DNA from: a virus
Virus record (IMG/VR): IMGVR_UViG_3300005583_000016
Coordinates: 1 to 21,047 of that record
Length of the DNA: 21,047 bases
Strand: one strand, 5' to 3'
Positions 1-7,420 of this stretch are shown piece by piece. Each line of letters opens with the position of its first letter. Positions within the stretch are counted from its first letter, which is position 1. A program made the translations under genes and the position numbers. The notes under the pieces were generated by a model. The model was given only the letters and a program-made list of their open reading frames with translations, was not told the origin of the DNA and ran no database searches.

Positions 1-570
1 AGCCCATATGACATCATAAATGTTAGATCAGAAGCAACAACCGCAGATACTGTAACGCTTGATTTTTCTTCGGCCGTATCCTCAAACTCTAGAGATGTTT
101 TAGTCGTTTGTGCAGGAGATCTAGATTATTATACTTCGACTATAGGAGATGGTTCTAATTCTTCAATAGTCTTGAATCATAATCTTGGTTCAAGAGACGT
201 AGCAGTAGCAGTAAGGAACGCTTCTAGCCCATATGAATTTATTGATGTTGCGACTTTTGCAACTGCGCCCAATAAAGTAACTTTAGATTTTTCATCTGCT
301 CCATCTGCAAACACATTAGTTGCAGCAGTATATCTTCCATTAGAAGGTTATTCTTATTCTAAAATTATTGGCAATGGATCAGATTCAGTATTCACTTTAA
401 CTCATGATTTAAATACTCGAGATGTAAATGTTATTATTAGAGAAACACAATCTCCGTATGAGTTAATAAAAACTTACTGGGAAGCCACTACCGCAGATAC
501 CGTAAGCGTTGCTTTTCAAACTGCTCCGAGTACAGGTTCAATAGAAGTTACTGTATTCAACGGTTTGGGC
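1..570 (+). repeat. Tandem 225-nt (75-residue) coding repeats, two full copies plus a partial third
   Basis: Repeat starts are exactly 225 nt apart (1, 226, 451), marked by the codons for SPY(D/E). The copies have diverged in sequence but keep the same length, and the third fades into the C-terminal domain at about 570. The array probably continues leftwards outside the window. Confidence 0.8.
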
Positions 571-729
571 GGTAAACTTTTAGCTCCATCTTTAAACGAT
601 TTATCCGTAAGCGTTCCCGCAAGCTCATCATCAGATGGCCAAAAAGGGGACTTTGCTTATGATGTAAATTATATTTATATTTGTACTGCTACAAATACTT
701 GGAAGAGATCTGCTTTGACAACTTGGTAA
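1..729 (+). CDS. Repeat-containing phage appendage/tail protein, C-terminal part (5' truncated by window edge)
   Basis: The reading frame is open from base 1, so the start lies outside the window; an internal ATG at 172 is not a convincing start because the repeats continue upstream of it. The visible 242 residues consist of 75-residue units beginning SPY(D/E) at bases 1, 226 and 451. Each contains the pattern G(D/N)GS followed by LxHxLxxRDVxV and then TVxLDFSSA. The protein ends with a GQKGDFAYD / YIYICTATNTWKR segment, a C-terminal motif I associate with marine phage structural proteins. No enzyme motif is visible. The repeats and the neighbouring fibre gene at 1631 suggest a virion surface appendage. 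Exact function unknown. Confidence 0.7.
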   Translation, partial: SPYDIINVRSEATTADTVTLDFSSAVSSNSRDVLVVCAGDLDYYTSTIGDGSNSSIVLNHNLGSRDVAVAVRNASSPYEFIDVATFATAPNKVTLDFSSAPSANTLVAAVYLPLEGYSYSKIIGNGSDSVFTLTHDLNTRDVNVIIRETQSPYELIKTYWEATTADTVSVAFQTAPSTGSIEVTVFNGLGGKLLAPSLNDLSVSVPASSSSDGQKGDFAYDVNYIYICTATNTWKRSALTTW

Positions 730-738
730 TAAATATGA

Positions 739-744
739 TACAAT
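739..744 (+). promoter_or_regulatory. Possible extended -10 (TGA-TACAAT) directly before the glycosyltransferase-like gene
   Basis: TG-A-TACAAT ends 7 nt before the ATG at 752, and no Shine-Dalgarno sequence lies in between. If this is a real -10 element, transcription would begin at or next to the start codon, giving a leaderless message. This rests on motif reading only. Confidence 0.35.
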
Positions 745-751
745 ATTTAGC

Positions 752-1558
752 ATGCCTGTAGAAGAACAACAAATCAATATAACAATACCTAAAGAAAAAC
801 TTCAAGAGTGGAATGTATTTTTTGCAATCCCCTGCTATGACTCACATGTAACAGAACCTTTTATGATGAGCTTTTTGCAAGCTCTTTTATATTTCAAAGA
901 AATAGGTTTGAAGTATTCTGTCTGCACTATTTCAGATTCTTTGATTAATCGTGCAAGAAATAACCTTGCGGCTAAGTTTATGGCTAATTCAGATTTAACT
1001 CACATGATTTTTATAGACGTTGATCTTCAATTTGACAAAGAGTCAATACTTAAACTACTTTGGCATGATAAAGATGTCATGACTGCGTCCTATCCAATTA
1101 AAGAAATTAATTGGGATAAAGTAAAAGAAGGTGCTCAGGAAGATATAGCGTCATCTGATTTAATGGAATTTTCTACCAGATACGCAGCTCACCTAACTAA
1201 GCCTGGTAAAAACGAATTAAATATTGACAATGGGGCGATAGAGTGCTATGAAGCTGGAACTGGTTTTATGGTTATTAAACGTCAGGTATTTGAAAAGATG
1301 TTTAAAAAATATAAAAAATTAAAATATAAAGACGATACAGGCTCTTTATCTGGTAGTGAACTTGAAAACACATATGCCCTGTTTAATTCTTATGTTGACG
1401 ATGACGGTAGGTTCTTATCTGAGGATTATGGTTTTTGTCGATATTGGCAAAAAGCAGGTGGAAAGGTCTGGGTTGATCCAACCATCAATCTAATTCATTT
1501 TGGTCGCATAAAATATAAAGGTAAAATGTTAGATTATTTGAAGAGAATAACACACTAG
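752..1558 (+). CDS. GT-A fold (family 2-like) glycosyltransferase
   Basis: A 268-residue protein with the hallmarks of a GT-A nucleotide-sugar glycosyltransferase. A beta-strand start reads NVFFAIPCYD (about 21-30). An N-R-A-R-N segment lies near 66-70. The DxD metal/nucleotide-sugar motif is in FIDVDLQF (D89, D91). A GTGFMVIKR segment follows near 168, and a late SEDYGFCRYW motif with a following IHFG resembles the ED and His motifs of family 2-like enzymes. There is no signal peptide or membrane segment, so it is probably cytoplasmic. It sits between two structural repeat proteins, so a role in decorating virion fibres or host glycans is plausible. The sugar and acceptor cannot be told. No clear ribosome binding site precedes the ATG. 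Confidence 0.75.
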   Translation: MPVEEQQINITIPKEKLQEWNVFFAIPCYDSHVTEPFMMSFLQALLYFKEIGLKYSVCTISDSLINRARNNLAAKFMANSDLTHMIFIDVDLQFDKESILKLLWHDKDVMTASYPIKEINWDKVKEGAQEDIASSDLMEFSTRYAAHLTKPGKNELNIDNGAIECYEAGTGFMVIKRQVFEKMFKKYKKLKYKDDTGSLSGSELENTYALFNSYVDDDGRFLSEDYGFCRYWQKAGGKVWVDPTINLIHFGRIKYKGKMLDYLKRITH

Positions 1559-1561
1559 TTT

Positions 1562-1590
1562 TTGACTTTGACCTATTACTATATAGATCG
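1562..1590 (+). promoter_or_regulatory. Possible promoter region upstream of the tail fibre gene
   Basis: Two overlapping TTGAC-like hexamers (1562-1567 and 1568-1573) precede TACTATATAG (1577-1586). The spacing is shorter than the usual 17 bp, so the match to a standard promoter is imperfect. The 72-nt gap before the fibre gene and its strong ribosome binding site (AGGAGAG, 1622-1628) fit a separate transcription start. Confidence 0.3.
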
Positions 1591-1630
1591 AACATCTTAT
1601 TCCAAAACTACATAAATCTATAGGAGAGAC

Positions 1631-3514
1631 ATGGCCCGCTTAAGATTTGAAACAGCACCAGAAGTAACAGTAAACGATGAGTCAACTGTTTTCAAAGCAG
1701 CTAGCGGTGCAACTGCACCTCTTGTAGAATTTAAAAACTCAGCTGGTACAGTTGTTGCAGACGTGGCAGCAAACGGTACTGTTACGGTTACTTCTATTTC
1801 TGGTGCTACCAAAACAATGGTTGGTCTTGGAAACGTTGACAACACTTCCGATGCCAACAAACCAGTATCCACAGCAGGTCAAACTGCTCTGGACCTCAAA
1901 GCGAACCTTGCCTCACCATCTTTAACCGGTGTTCCGTTATCTCCGACCGCAAGCGCAGGAACGAGTACGTCACAAATTGCAACCACAGAGTTTGTTAGCA
2001 ATGCAGTTGCCAACCTTGTTGACGTGGCTCCTGCTGCCTTAAATACTCTTAATGAATTAGCGGCAGCACTTGGCGATGATGCAAACTTTGCAACGACAAC
2101 CGCAACGAATCTTGGACTCAAGGCAAACATTGCCTCACCGACCTTTACTGGAGTAGTCACGGTTCCTGCACCGACGAACGGCACCGACGCTGCCACAAAA
2201 CAGTATGTTGATTCTGTTTCGAGTGATCTATCTAGTCACAACTCAGATACAACAAATGTTCATGGGATTACTGATACGACAATTCTTGTTACAACTACTG
2301 GTGCACAGACTCTTACAAATAAAACAATTACTTCGCCTTCGGGTTTGGTGAAAGGCGATGTTGGTCTTGGGGGTGTTGACAATACGGCAGACACAGCAAA
2401 GCCAGTTTCTACTGCCCAACAAACAGCACTTGACCTTAAGGCAAACCTTGCTTCGCCAACCTTTACAGGAACCCCAACACTTCCAACAGGCACCATTGCC
2501 ACGACACAAGCTGCTGGCGACAGCAATACCAAAGTTGCAACTACTGCTTTTGTTACTGCGGCAATTAGTGATTTAAGTGCATCGTCTGCAAGTACCTATA
2601 TTGATGAATCAATTTTTGATGCAAAAGGCGACTTGATCGTAGCTTCTGCTGCAGATACAGTGGGAAGATTAGCGGTTGGAACAAATGGTCAGTTCTTAAA
2701 GGCCAATAGCTCTAGCTCAACTGGTCTTGAATGGGCAGCGGTTCCAACAATCAATACTTTAGATGATGTTGGCGATGTAACCATCACAAGTGCAGCCTCA
2801 GGTCAGTTCTTGAAGTGGAATGGATCGGCATGGGTCAATGATTCCGTACCAGTAATCAACAGTATTGATGATATTACTGGAGTAACTCTTACTTCAGTAG
2901 CTGCTAACCAAGTCCTTTTCTACGATGGCACAGCCTGGGTCAATACATCAAATCCAACGGTTGGAGGGAACCTTGCCGTTACTGGCAACTTGACAGTTTC
3001 GGGAACGACAACAACGGTAAATTCTGAAACTTTAACTATTGATGATAATATTATCGTACTTAACAACAACGCATCTGGTGCACCAACAGAAAATGCTGGT
3101 GTTGAAATTGAGCGTGGTTCTTCAACAAACGTAGTCCTTCGCTGGAATGAAACAACAGATTGTTGGGAATTTACCAATGATGGCACTAACTATCAAAGAA
3201 TTATCACTGATACAGTCACCAATGCCCAAACAGCTAGCTACACCTTAGTCTCAGCAGACAGTGGCAAGATGGTCGAAATGAGCGTTGCAACTGCCAACAT
3301 TTTAACAGTGCCACCCAATTCTTCGGTAGCCTTCCCTGTTGGCACTACTCTTACAGTTCTCCAAACAGCAGCTGGACAGTGCACACTAACAGCTGGTTCT
3401 GGAGTCACCGTAAACGCAACTCCAGGCCTTAAATTGCGCACTCAGTGGTCGTCTGCTACTCTTATAAAGAGAGCAACTGATACTTGGGTAGCACTCGGAG
3501 ACTTGGCAGCTTAA
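1631..3514 (+). CDS. Repeat-rich tail fibre / receptor-binding-type structural protein
   Basis: A 627-residue protein, low in complexity and rich in Thr, Ala, Ser and Asn, typical of beta-structured phage fibres. It contains the phage fibre repeat GLGNVDNTxDxxKPVSTA..TALDLKANLASPxxTG twice in full (from about residues 65 and 245) and once in part. AATKQYVD-like and TTxFV segments lie between the copies. Two GQFLKW/NGSAWVN-type units occupy roughly residues 350-440. A VxGNLxVTGNLTVSG stretch and an IIVLNNN / VEIERGSS region follow. The C-terminal part (WNETTDCWEFTN, then TWVALGDLAA) looks like a folded tip. AGGAGAG lies 2-8 nt before the ATG. Codon use is visibly richer in G+C than in the neighbouring genes, as expected for an exchangeable fibre module. 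Its partner or receptor is unknown. Confidence 0.8.
   Translation: MARLRFETAPEVTVNDESTVFKAASGATAPLVEFKNSAGTVVADVAANGTVTVTSISGATKTMVGLGNVDNTSDANKPVSTAGQTALDLKANLASPSLTGVPLSPTASAGTSTSQIATTEFVSNAVANLVDVAPAALNTLNELAAALGDDANFATTTATNLGLKANIASPTFTGVVTVPAPTNGTDAATKQYVDSVSSDLSSHNSDTTNVHGITDTTILVTTTGAQTLTNKTITSPSGLVKGDVGLGGVDNTADTAKPVSTAQQTALDLKANLASPTFTGTPTLPTGTIATTQAAGDSNTKVATTAFVTAAISDLSASSASTYIDESIFDAKGDLIVASAADTVGRLAVGTNGQFLKANSSSSTGLEWAAVPTINTLDDVGDVTITSAASGQFLKWNGSAWVNDSVPVINSIDDITGVTLTSVAANQVLFYDGTAWVNTSNPTVGGNLAVTGNLTVSGTTTTVNSETLTIDDNIIVLNNNASGAPTENAGVEIERGSSTNVVLRWNETTDCWEFTNDGTNYQRIITDTVTNAQTASYTLVSADSGKMVEMSVATANILTVPPNSSVAFPVGTTLTVLQTAAGQCTLTAGSGVTVNATPGLKLRTQWSSATLIKRATDTWVALGDLAA
1823..2470 (+). 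repeat. Phage fibre repeats of 108 nt (36 residues) at 1823-1930 and 2363-2470, partial copy at 2111-2152
   Basis: The two full copies each encode GLG(N/G)VDNTxDxxKPVSTA through LKANLASPxxTG and start exactly 540 nt apart. A third, partial copy encodes LKANIASPTFTG. These match the well-known tail-fibre repeat type and support the fibre call. Confidence 0.75.
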
Positions 3515-3994
3515 TGGCAACAGATAAGAGCGGTAAAAAGCAGAATAGAAAAGCTGCTAAGCCTACAGTAGCAGCACGGAGCTGCCGACTCAACTGCCAA
3601 TGCGGCGATCACTGCTGCTGGTTTTACCGTTGGTGCACCTGTTGATACCTCAACAGCAGACAGTGGTATTCTAAATAAAGTCAAAACTGCTTTAACCAAT
3701 ACCGCCGTTGCTCCTTTGGGTACGGCTATTAGCTATGAAAGACACGCTCCGTTCTTTCCGCCGTATTTCCCGCCGTTCTTTCCTCCATTCTTTCCTCCGT
3801 TCTTTCCGCCGTTCTTCCCTCCATTTTTCCCACCATTTTTCCCACCTTTCTTTCCTCCGTTTTTCCCGCCATTCTTCCCACCGTTCTTCCCTCCATTCTT
3901 CCCACCGTTCTTCCCGCCATTCTTCCCACCATATTTCCCACCATATTTCCCACCATATTTCCCACCACAATTTGGAGGCGCATCGTACAATTAA
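3514..3994 (+). CDS. PASTA-like protein with (F/Y)FPP x18 tail; needs +1 shift at CGG 3577
   Basis: The ATG at 3514 overlaps the fibre stop (TAATG, one shared base). Frame 1 encodes a basic leader (MATDKSGKKQNRKAAK) and then hits a stop at 3643. Skipping C3577 continues as GAADSTANAAITAAGFTVG, then DTSTADSGILNKVK and LGTAISYERHAP, which is a PASTA-like fold, and then 18 tetrads of FFPP/YFPP before QFGGASYN and the stop at 3992. The restored product is 159 residues: leader (1-21), PASTA-like domain (about 22-79), Phe/Pro repeats (80-151) and a short tail. There is no signal peptide. It follows the fibre gene directly and is probably a virion surface or fibre-associated protein. Its 36 repeat prolines are candidate targets for the neighbouring hydroxylases (inference). 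The only in-frame start for the second half alone would be a TTG at 3716, which would cut the domain. Confidence 0.7.
3577..3579 (+). other. +1 frameshift site 1: GCA GCA C GGA GCT
   Basis: In-frame CGG (3577-3579) in the PASTA-like gene. The zero frame ends at the TGA at 3643. The +1 frame is blocked upstream by a TAG at 3569-3571, so the switch must occur between 3572 and 3643. Skipping C3577 and reading GGA as Gly joins the leader to the PASTA-like domain. No paralogue in the window fixes the exact base, so this is the least tightly placed of the six sites. Confidence 0.7.
3752..3967 (+). repeat. 18 tandem 12-nt coding repeats, (F/Y)FPP
   Basis: The 216 nt encode FFPP, YFPP, 13 x FFPP and 3 x YFPP without interruption. 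The DNA copies differ at many third positions (TTC/TTT; CCG/CCA/CCT) while the amino acids hardly vary, which points to selection on the protein rather than a fresh slippage array. The reverse strand is open in all frames only because of the repeat composition. Confidence 0.95.
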
Positions 3995-4044
3995 ATCGTT
4001 GACGGTGTAAGATTGTGTTGATCGGTAAAAAATATTTAAAGAAT

Positions 4045-4088
4045 AAAATAATGTCTGTTTTTAGACTTTAAAATAATGTCCGTTTTTA
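4045..4088 (+). repeat. 25-nt-offset direct repeat across the end of the PhyH-like gene
   Basis: Two 19-nt copies, AAAATAATGTC(T/C)GTTTTTA, at 4045-4063 and 4070-4088 differ at one base. They straddle the stop codon of the minus-strand gene, so the last codons of that gene are duplicated just beyond it in another frame. This looks like a small tandem duplication; no hairpin terminator is visible in the 66-nt gap between the convergent genes. Confidence 0.6.
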
Positions 4089-4765
4089 TAGGGCAAGGCT
4101 GTTTGTTCCGCCAACATACCAACCTTTAGAGAAGCAAAGTGCCCTATGAGGCTTTTGCGGCTAAGCGATTCATCCAGAGGCATATCACCCCTGTGGACTG
4201 TATGCCCATGCCAAAATATAACGTCACCCTTTTTTGCAGTAAACGTAACGCCTGGAGGTAATTCTTTTAATAGCTTTTCAGCAAAGTACTTATAAGCTTT
4301 TTCGCTTAAATGATTTGGATATATTTCTTTAAAATCAATATCCCATTTGTGAGATTTTGGTATAAGCTGAAATGGACCGGATCTATAATCTATGTCTTCT
4401 AGAGCTACCCAAGCCCCTATGTGATTATCGGCATGATCCTTGTCTTCATAGGTTATATCTTGGTGCCATGACTTTTTAGTAGAAATCCATCCAGTAAAAT
4501 TAAGATGCAGACCAGCTGGAGAACCAATAGCTTCTTCTATAATTTTTGGTATGTCTGACCCACAAAAAATGTCAAGTATCTCAGTGTGCTCTAGGTAGGG
4601 ATGATAGCCATCCCAACCATTGGGGTTCTTTAGAACCAATTGGCCATCTATAATTTCCCCGTGGTTTTCAATCCATAGCTTAGAATAAGCTTCTATTTGT
4701 TCTTCTGCTATAAGATTTTCCACTACAAAAAAACCTTCATCCTGCCACTGTTTTTGAAAAGTCAT
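4061..4765 (-). CDS. Phytanoyl-CoA dioxygenase (PhyH)-like 2OG-Fe(II) oxygenase
   Basis: A 234-residue protein starting MTFQKQWQDEGFFVVENLI, the typical 'F..DGF.vv...l' opening of PhyH enzymes. The metal ligands are H101 and D103 in SWHQDITY and a distal histidine, probably H191 in HGHTVHRGD. R203, in SLSRKSL, is the expected 2-oxoglutarate-binding arginine. A segment reading WVALEDIDYRSGPFQLIPKSH matches the conserved core strand 'W.al.d....nG.l..ipgSH'. Length is normal for the family. The start overlaps the upstream gene's stop by 4 nt (ATGA), so the two are translationally coupled. It is likely cytoplasmic; the substrate (small molecule, peptide or nucleotide) is unknown. Confidence 0.85.
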   Translation of the reverse strand: MTFQKQWQDEGFFVVENLIAEEQIEAYSKLWIENHGEIIDGQLVLKNPNGWDGYHPYLEHTEILDIFCGSDIPKIIEEAIGSPAGLHLNFTGWISTKKSWHQDITYEDKDHADNHIGAWVALEDIDYRSGPFQLIPKSHKWDIDFKEIYPNHLSEKAYKYFAEKLLKELPPGVTFTAKKGDVIFWHGHTVHRGDMPLDESLSRKSLIGHFASLKVGMLAEQTALPYKNGHYFKV

Positions 4766-5382
4766 AGCAATTTAGTTATCGAATAAAAAGATGGAGTGGT
4801 ATATCTTTGGCCCTTAGTTACCATCTTAACTCCGTGCAGATAATTTATATCACCAGGATGAGCGACAGCAAGACCAGGCTCTGGCTTTACTACCAGGTCA
4901 TGCTGTGGATAATAGAGCTCTCCACCTTCAAAGTCACTATTATAATAAATTAAAGAATTAATATCGTAAGTTGGAAATGGATTTGGCGAGCCATCATTTA
5001 GCTGCTTGTCGGCATGCGGTTTTTGTTCCAACCCAGGAAACCACCTAATTATTACAGGCGGTCTTACACTAAGCTGAACCTTAAACTCATCTTCAAGAAA
5101 CCACTGCATCTTAATAATGTATTTATCGATTAGGTTATAAATATCAAGATTTATTCTAGAAAGAATATCAAAACTACACTGCCTATTTTGCCAATAGGAT
5201 GCATCATAAGTACAGGTGCCATCTTCAGCATACTTATTTTCCCCAGCATCCATCCATTCATTGATTGTTGGAAGAAACTCTTGGATCTTTTTTAAGTCCT
5301 CTAGTTCAACAAAGTTTTTTATAATCTTTATATTGTCCTTGGAGCTTCCAAAATGCCCTGGTTCGATTAGTGATTTTTCCAT
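4762..5382 (-). CDS. Prolyl-4-hydroxylase-like 2OG-Fe(II) oxygenase
   Basis: A 206-residue protein with a double-stranded beta-helix core. H123 and D125 lie in KPHADKQ, followed by SLIYYNSDFEGGELYYP. Then comes PGLAVAHPGDINYLHGVKMV with distal H183, and GQRYTTPSF with R193 for 2-oxoglutarate. The order HxD, EGGEL, P.pG, HgV, G.RY is that of the P4H family (procollagen/viral prolyl-hydroxylase type). The catalytic set is complete, so it is probably active. It lies second in a minus-strand operon of three oxygenases: 15 nt downstream of the gene at 5398-5961 and overlapping the PhyH gene by 4 nt. The substrate is unknown; a prolyl residue in a phage or host protein is the family expectation. 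Confidence 0.85.
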   Translation of the reverse strand: MEKSLIEPGHFGSSKDNIKIIKNFVELEDLKKIQEFLPTINEWMDAGENKYAEDGTCTYDASYWQNRQCSFDILSRINLDIYNLIDKYIIKMQWFLEDEFKVQLSVRPPVIIRWFPGLEQKPHADKQLNDGSPNPFPTYDINSLIYYNSDFEGGELYYPQHDLVVKPEPGLAVAHPGDINYLHGVKMVTKGQRYTTPSFYSITKLL

Positions 5383-5397
5383 TTGTTTTGTCTACCT

Positions 5398-5961
5398 TTA
5401 TTTTTTTTCGCACCAAAAATTTGAACACATATGTCTAGTACCCGTTATTACGTTTTCTACCCTATGAGTATATAGTTCAGACGACGGAAAAAGTAATAGC
5501 ATATTATCTTTTGGCTCTACCTTTAAATCCAAATTAATAAAATGCAATAAACCGCCAGTAAATTTAGATCTTGGATAAAAAATGGTAGAGTAGTCTCTTG
5601 ATAAAAATCCAGTTGGAGTTTTTAAATCTTTTCTTGCACCATCCCAATGAGACGGAAGGCCTTCTCCAGGATAGTATACCGAAACGCCAACCCCTACTTC
5701 TTTATGCACATCGATCCCATAAATAATTTTAAAAAACTTCATAACTTTTTGTATAAAATTATTTTCAACATCAGAAGTAGAATCTATCCTAATGTTTCCA
5801 GTAGGGTATTCGACATGCTCATTGTTCCAATGATCTTTCATGGAATCAAATGGCCTTTTGGTCAAACAGCCCATCTCAATTCCTTGCAAGAATAAAAAGT
5901 AAGCATCATTTTCCAAAAACGGACAGATAGAATATAAACCTCTATTCATTTGTGTTATCAT
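5398..5961 (-). CDS. Prolyl-4-hydroxylase-like 2OG-Fe(II) oxygenase
   Basis: With the ATG at 5961 the product has 187 residues. The frame stays open to 6087, but that longer start would overlap the divergent gene at 6030, cross the shared promoter and add a segment without family resemblance, so I prefer 5961; the next ATG, 5949, is also possible. Ligands are H105 and D107 in PSHWDGA and H166 in LYTHRVENV, with R176 in TGTRH as the 2-oxoglutarate arginine. STIFYPRSKFTGGLLHF and a PKDNMLLLFPS turn complete the P4H-type core. It is the first gene of the minus-strand oxygenase operon. No good Shine-Dalgarno sequence precedes it. Confidence 0.8.
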   Translation of the reverse strand: MITQMNRGLYSICPFLENDAYFLFLQGIEMGCLTKRPFDSMKDHWNNEHVEYPTGNIRIDSTSDVENNFIQKVMKFFKIIYGIDVHKEVGVGVSVYYPGEGLPSHWDGARKDLKTPTGFLSRDYSTIFYPRSKFTGGLLHFINLDLKVEPKDNMLLLFPSSELYTHRVENVITGTRHMCSNFWCEKK

Positions 5962-5986
5962 GCATTTTGCTTTTTTGACATTTGCA

Positions 5987-6001
5987 TGGTATAGTATATC
6001 A
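5987..6001. promoter_or_regulatory. Overlapping divergent extended -10 elements
   Basis: On the plus strand TGG-TATAGT (5987-5995) points to the gene at 6030. On the minus strand TGA-TATACT (6001-5993) points to the gene starting at 5961. Both fit the extended -10 pattern TGnTATAnT and share bases 5993-5995. A TTGACA at 5975-5980 is too close to serve as the plus-strand -35. The arrangement suggests mutually exclusive polymerase binding for the two oxygenase operons. Confidence 0.5.
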
Positions 6002-6029
6002 TTAGCATTTATAAGAAAATGGAGTATCA

Positions 6030-6710
6030 ATGGAATTTTTTCATGTATCTGATTCAAAATTAGGAATATTTTTGTACCGAAACGCAATAGAAAGAGAGCT
6101 TAATATTCCAGAAAGACTTGAAGCAACTATAGGAAAAAGTAGCCATAATCTTTTTAAATGGTCAGACGCAGTTGTCGGATACAATGAGAAAAAATTAGAC
6201 TATAGAGATTGTGTTGATCTTAAAATGAGTCCGAGTCATTGGCCATTTCTTACTCCCGAATTTGAAGAAATTAAAAAATGCTATGATGACGTAGACACAA
6301 GACTCAAAAAATGCTTGAGCCATTATGAATCTATGTATAATTTTAAAATGGAATTTATGGAGGCAATTAATTTTGTTCGATATAATCCCGGTCAACACTT
6401 TGCGGTTCACACAGATCATGGATTTTCCTATACCTGCACCGTGTCTTCTGTGATGTATTTAAATGACGAATACGAGGGTGGAGAACTTTGGTTCCCCTAC
6501 TTGGACATAACTTTAAAGCCACAAGCTGGTGACCTTGTTTTGTTTCCATCTACATACATATATGCTCACGCCTCCTTAAAAGTTAAAAGCGGGATCAAGT
6601 ATTCTGCTGTTACGATGTTTGACTATAATGATAATAATCATAAATATGGATCTGGTTATGCTCAAGACGGATCTCAAATTAAAGAAAATATAGGAATAGC
6701 AAAAAAATAA
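6030..6710 (+). CDS. Prolyl-4-hydroxylase-like 2OG-Fe(II) oxygenase
   Basis: A 226-residue protein. The core begins FVRYNPGQHFAVHTDHG (H127, D129), continues SSVMYLNDEYEGGELWFP and PQAGDLVLFPSTYIYAH (H180), and ends SGIKYSAVTMF. The 2-oxoglutarate anchor is a lysine, K190, rather than the arginine of the other copies; lysine is also the residue used by animal and plant prolyl 4-hydroxylases. The catalytic set is complete. GGAG at 6021-6024 lies 5 nt before the ATG. Its stop overlaps the next start by one base (TAATG). It heads the rightward operon from the divergent promoter. The N-terminal 100 residues are not recognisable. Confidence 0.85.
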   Translation: MEFFHVSDSKLGIFLYRNAIERELNIPERLEATIGKSSHNLFKWSDAVVGYNEKKLDYRDCVDLKMSPSHWPFLTPEFEEIKKCYDDVDTRLKKCLSHYESMYNFKMEFMEAINFVRYNPGQHFAVHTDHGFSYTCTVSSVMYLNDEYEGGELWFPYLDITLKPQAGDLVLFPSTYIYAHASLKVKSGIKYSAVTMFDYNDNNHKYGSGYAQDGSQIKENIGIAKK

Positions 6711-7420
6711 TGACACAGTTAACACTAATAAAAACTCATCAAAATCCTCCACCCATCAAGCAATCAAGAATAAAAAGAGACTGGATGGACGAAACTTATA
6801 ATAAGCATGTTTACCAGTGCCTTCCATTAACTATGGCAAATGTTAGTGGCTGGGAAGTTTTGCTTGAGCAGGATGTCGTTGTCCAGTGGGACGGTGGGAA
6901 TACAGTTCCAAAAGTACTCGAAGGTGCTACTTATAACAATAGAAATGTAACTCAGCCAAGTATTATTGGTATAATGTCATTTACATTAGGATGGGCATTT
7001 AAAACAGAAGATGGTTATAGTACATGGATTGGTGGGTCTCCAAATTACTTTGTTGATGGAGCGGTCCCACTTACCGCTTCAATACCCAGCTACTGGTGGC
7101 CAGATGAGTTTAATATGAATTGGAAAATAACAAAAGTTGGAGAACCCGTTACTTTTCCTGCTGGGATGCCGTTTATGTTCTTTACTATATACCCAAATGA
7201 ACTAATCCAAAATGTAAAAGTTAAAGTGGAAAACTTGTGGGATAAGCCAAAGTTAATCGAAGAAAGAAAGAATTATGGGGATGCTAAAATGAAGAAGAAC
7301 CAAGATGAACCTTGGACTTGGATGAAGGGCATAAAAACTGGGTTGAATGAAAAGGGCGAAAGAATTGGTCCATTATTTGAAGGTTTTCCAAAACTAGAAG
7401 AGCCCAATAATGCAAACTGA
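6710..7420 (+). CDS. DUF6065-like protein of unknown function
   Basis: A 236-residue protein with YQCLPLTMANVSGWEVLLEQ (35-54), resembling the opening of the phage family DUF6065 ('CLP...AN..GW.v'). It continues with a WDGG turn, an IIGIMSFTLGWAF strand, IGGSPNYFVDGAVPLTA and WWPDEFNMNWKIT. It ends with a charged tail containing KKNQDEPWTWMKGI. The family assignment is from memory of the pattern and is moderate. Its position, coupled by TAATG to an oxygenase and followed by more oxygenases, suggests a part in the same modification pathway, but no catalytic residues can be named. No signal or membrane segment is visible. Confidence 0.55.
   Translation: MTQLTLIKTHQNPPPIKQSRIKRDWMDETYNKHVYQCLPLTMANVSGWEVLLEQDVVVQWDGGNTVPKVLEGATYNNRNVTQPSIIGIMSFTLGWAFKTEDGYSTWIGGSPNYFVDGAVPLTASIPSYWWPDEFNMNWKITKVGEPVTFPAGMPFMFFTIYPNELIQNVKVKVENLWDKPKLIEERKNYGDAKMKKNQDEPWTWMKGIKTGLNEKGERIGPLFEGFPKLEEPNNAN

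Noticed and set aside
3752-3967. CRISPR array
   Set aside because: There are no spacers; it is a continuous coding repeat.
3692-3990. Long minus-strand and alternative-frame ORFs over the FFPP array, including a GGKN/GGKY-rich one
   Set aside because: The 12-nt repeat keeps all frames open; these have no start signals, and synonymous variation in the array favours the FPP frame.
3995-4060. Terminator between the convergent genes
   Set aside because: No stem with a T-run was found; only AT-rich sequence and the 25-nt-offset duplication.
5962-6087. Longer N-terminus for the minus-strand oxygenase (start at 6087)
   Set aside because: It would overlap the divergent gene and the promoter, and the extra residues show no family resemblance.
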